NCBI RefSeq assembly: GCF_008042045.1
Contig: NZ_RDBP01000037.1
Span: 337,734 to 377,228, forward strand
Source of the DNA: Streptomyces sp. T39
Lineage (GTDB): Bacteria; Actinomycetota; Actinomycetes; Streptomycetales; Streptomycetaceae
Direction: 5' to 3'
Length of the DNA stretch: 39,495 nt
The translations under genes and the position numbers were made by a program. Shown here piece by piece: positions 39,321-39,495 of this stretch. Below the pieces are notes generated by a model. It was not told the origin of the DNA. It saw only the letters and a list, made by a program, of their open reading frames with translations, and made no database searches. Positions within the stretch are counted from its first letter, which is position 1, and the number at the start of each line of letters is the position of its first letter.

Positions 39321-39495
39321 ACCTCTGCCCCCGAAGGGTTTGTTCGCACGGCGGCTCACCTCATGAGCGGGCCTGTCATGAGCGGGCAGCTCGGCCGGGC
39401 CGGCCCCGACGACGACGCGTACCGTCCGACGCGCCGCCGGGGGCACCCGTGTGCCCCCGCCCCGGGGCGCCCGCCCGGCAACCGGGGGACCGTAG
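39002..39495. other. Non-coding end of the window
   Basis: Apart from the repeats above, I see two copies of TCATGAGCGGGC (39361-39372 and 39377-39388) and the hairpin at 39439-39458. Reading frames across it are translated repeats without family features. A gene may begin beyond the right edge. Confidence 0.6.
39439..39458. terminator. Hairpin near the right edge
   Basis: GGGGGCAC (39439-39446) and GTGCCCCC (39451-39458) form a perfect 8-bp stem with a CCGT loop. Confidence 0.5.

Noticed and set aside
38691..39446. Leftward frame across the terminal repeats
   Set aside because: Its apparent protein repeats (GRSGAE...PAPHPSR) follow from the DNA repeats, and it runs antisense into the chaplin gene.

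Overview
The window is chromosomal DNA from a Streptomyces or very close relative. The base composition is strongly GC-rich, with G/C in most third codon positions. Many starts are GTG. It carries a long chaplin with a sortase signal. The backbone order pyruvate kinase - ANTAR response regulator - branched-chain amino acid ABC transporter - polA - rpsA - coaE is the actinobacterial core order I know from Streptomyces and, in looser form, from Mycobacterium (pykA, Rv1626/PdtaR, polA, rpsA, coaE).

Layout. (1) 1-4.2 kb is accessory in character: a Tat-exported 5'-nucleotidase (-); a SIMPL-domain gene whose start has been replaced by a perfect inverted 118-bp copy of part of the nucleotidase; and two tandem paralogous small secreted proteins of unknown function. 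(2) 4.2-7.5 kb holds pyk behind a near-perfect dyad and a leaderless-type promoter, a free-standing HTH/LAGLIDADG-like protein (-), a tRNA with anticodon CAA but a short variable loop (-), and the ANTAR regulator. (3) 8.1-13.7 kb is livKHMGF, the ABC importer for branched-chain amino acids, closed by a tandemly duplicated terminator. (4) 13.7-16.5 kb encodes a hotdog thioesterase and an FdhF/YdeP molybdopterin oxidoreductase (-). (5) 16.6-20.2 kb has polA and, overlapping its 3' end, a DUF4184 membrane protein (-). (6) 20.4-26.1 kb has a secreted lytic transglycosylase with Ig-like repeats, HrpB helicase (-), a purine-rich tract and a methyltransferase (-). (7) 26.2-31.4 kb has rpsA with a long structured leader, a secreted beta-helix protein (-), a PAC2 protein, coaE and a TPR protein. 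(8) 31.5-39.5 kb has a DUF6343 membrane protein (-), a slipin, an SNF2 helicase/SWIM zinc-finger operon, a DUF3574 protein (-), a two-domain chaplin, and a field of degenerate repeats up to the window end.

How the parts work together. Most of the window is housekeeping: glycolysis, amino acid uptake, replication and repair, translation and CoA synthesis. The cell-surface genes are nucleotidase, transglycosylase, beta-helix protein, chaplin and the secreted pair. The strongest regulatory reading is that the SNF2/SWIM operon, and more weakly polA, carry promoters shaped like the RecA-independent DNA-damage promoter (TTGTC element, fixed 8-bp gap, -10 box). That would tie two DNA-processing loci to one response. 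The points most worth testing are that promoter pair, the class I tRNA with a leucine anticodon, the 118-bp inverted copy that broke the SIMPL gene, and the tandem secreted pair. All functional names come from reading motifs and family resemblance; no database search was run.
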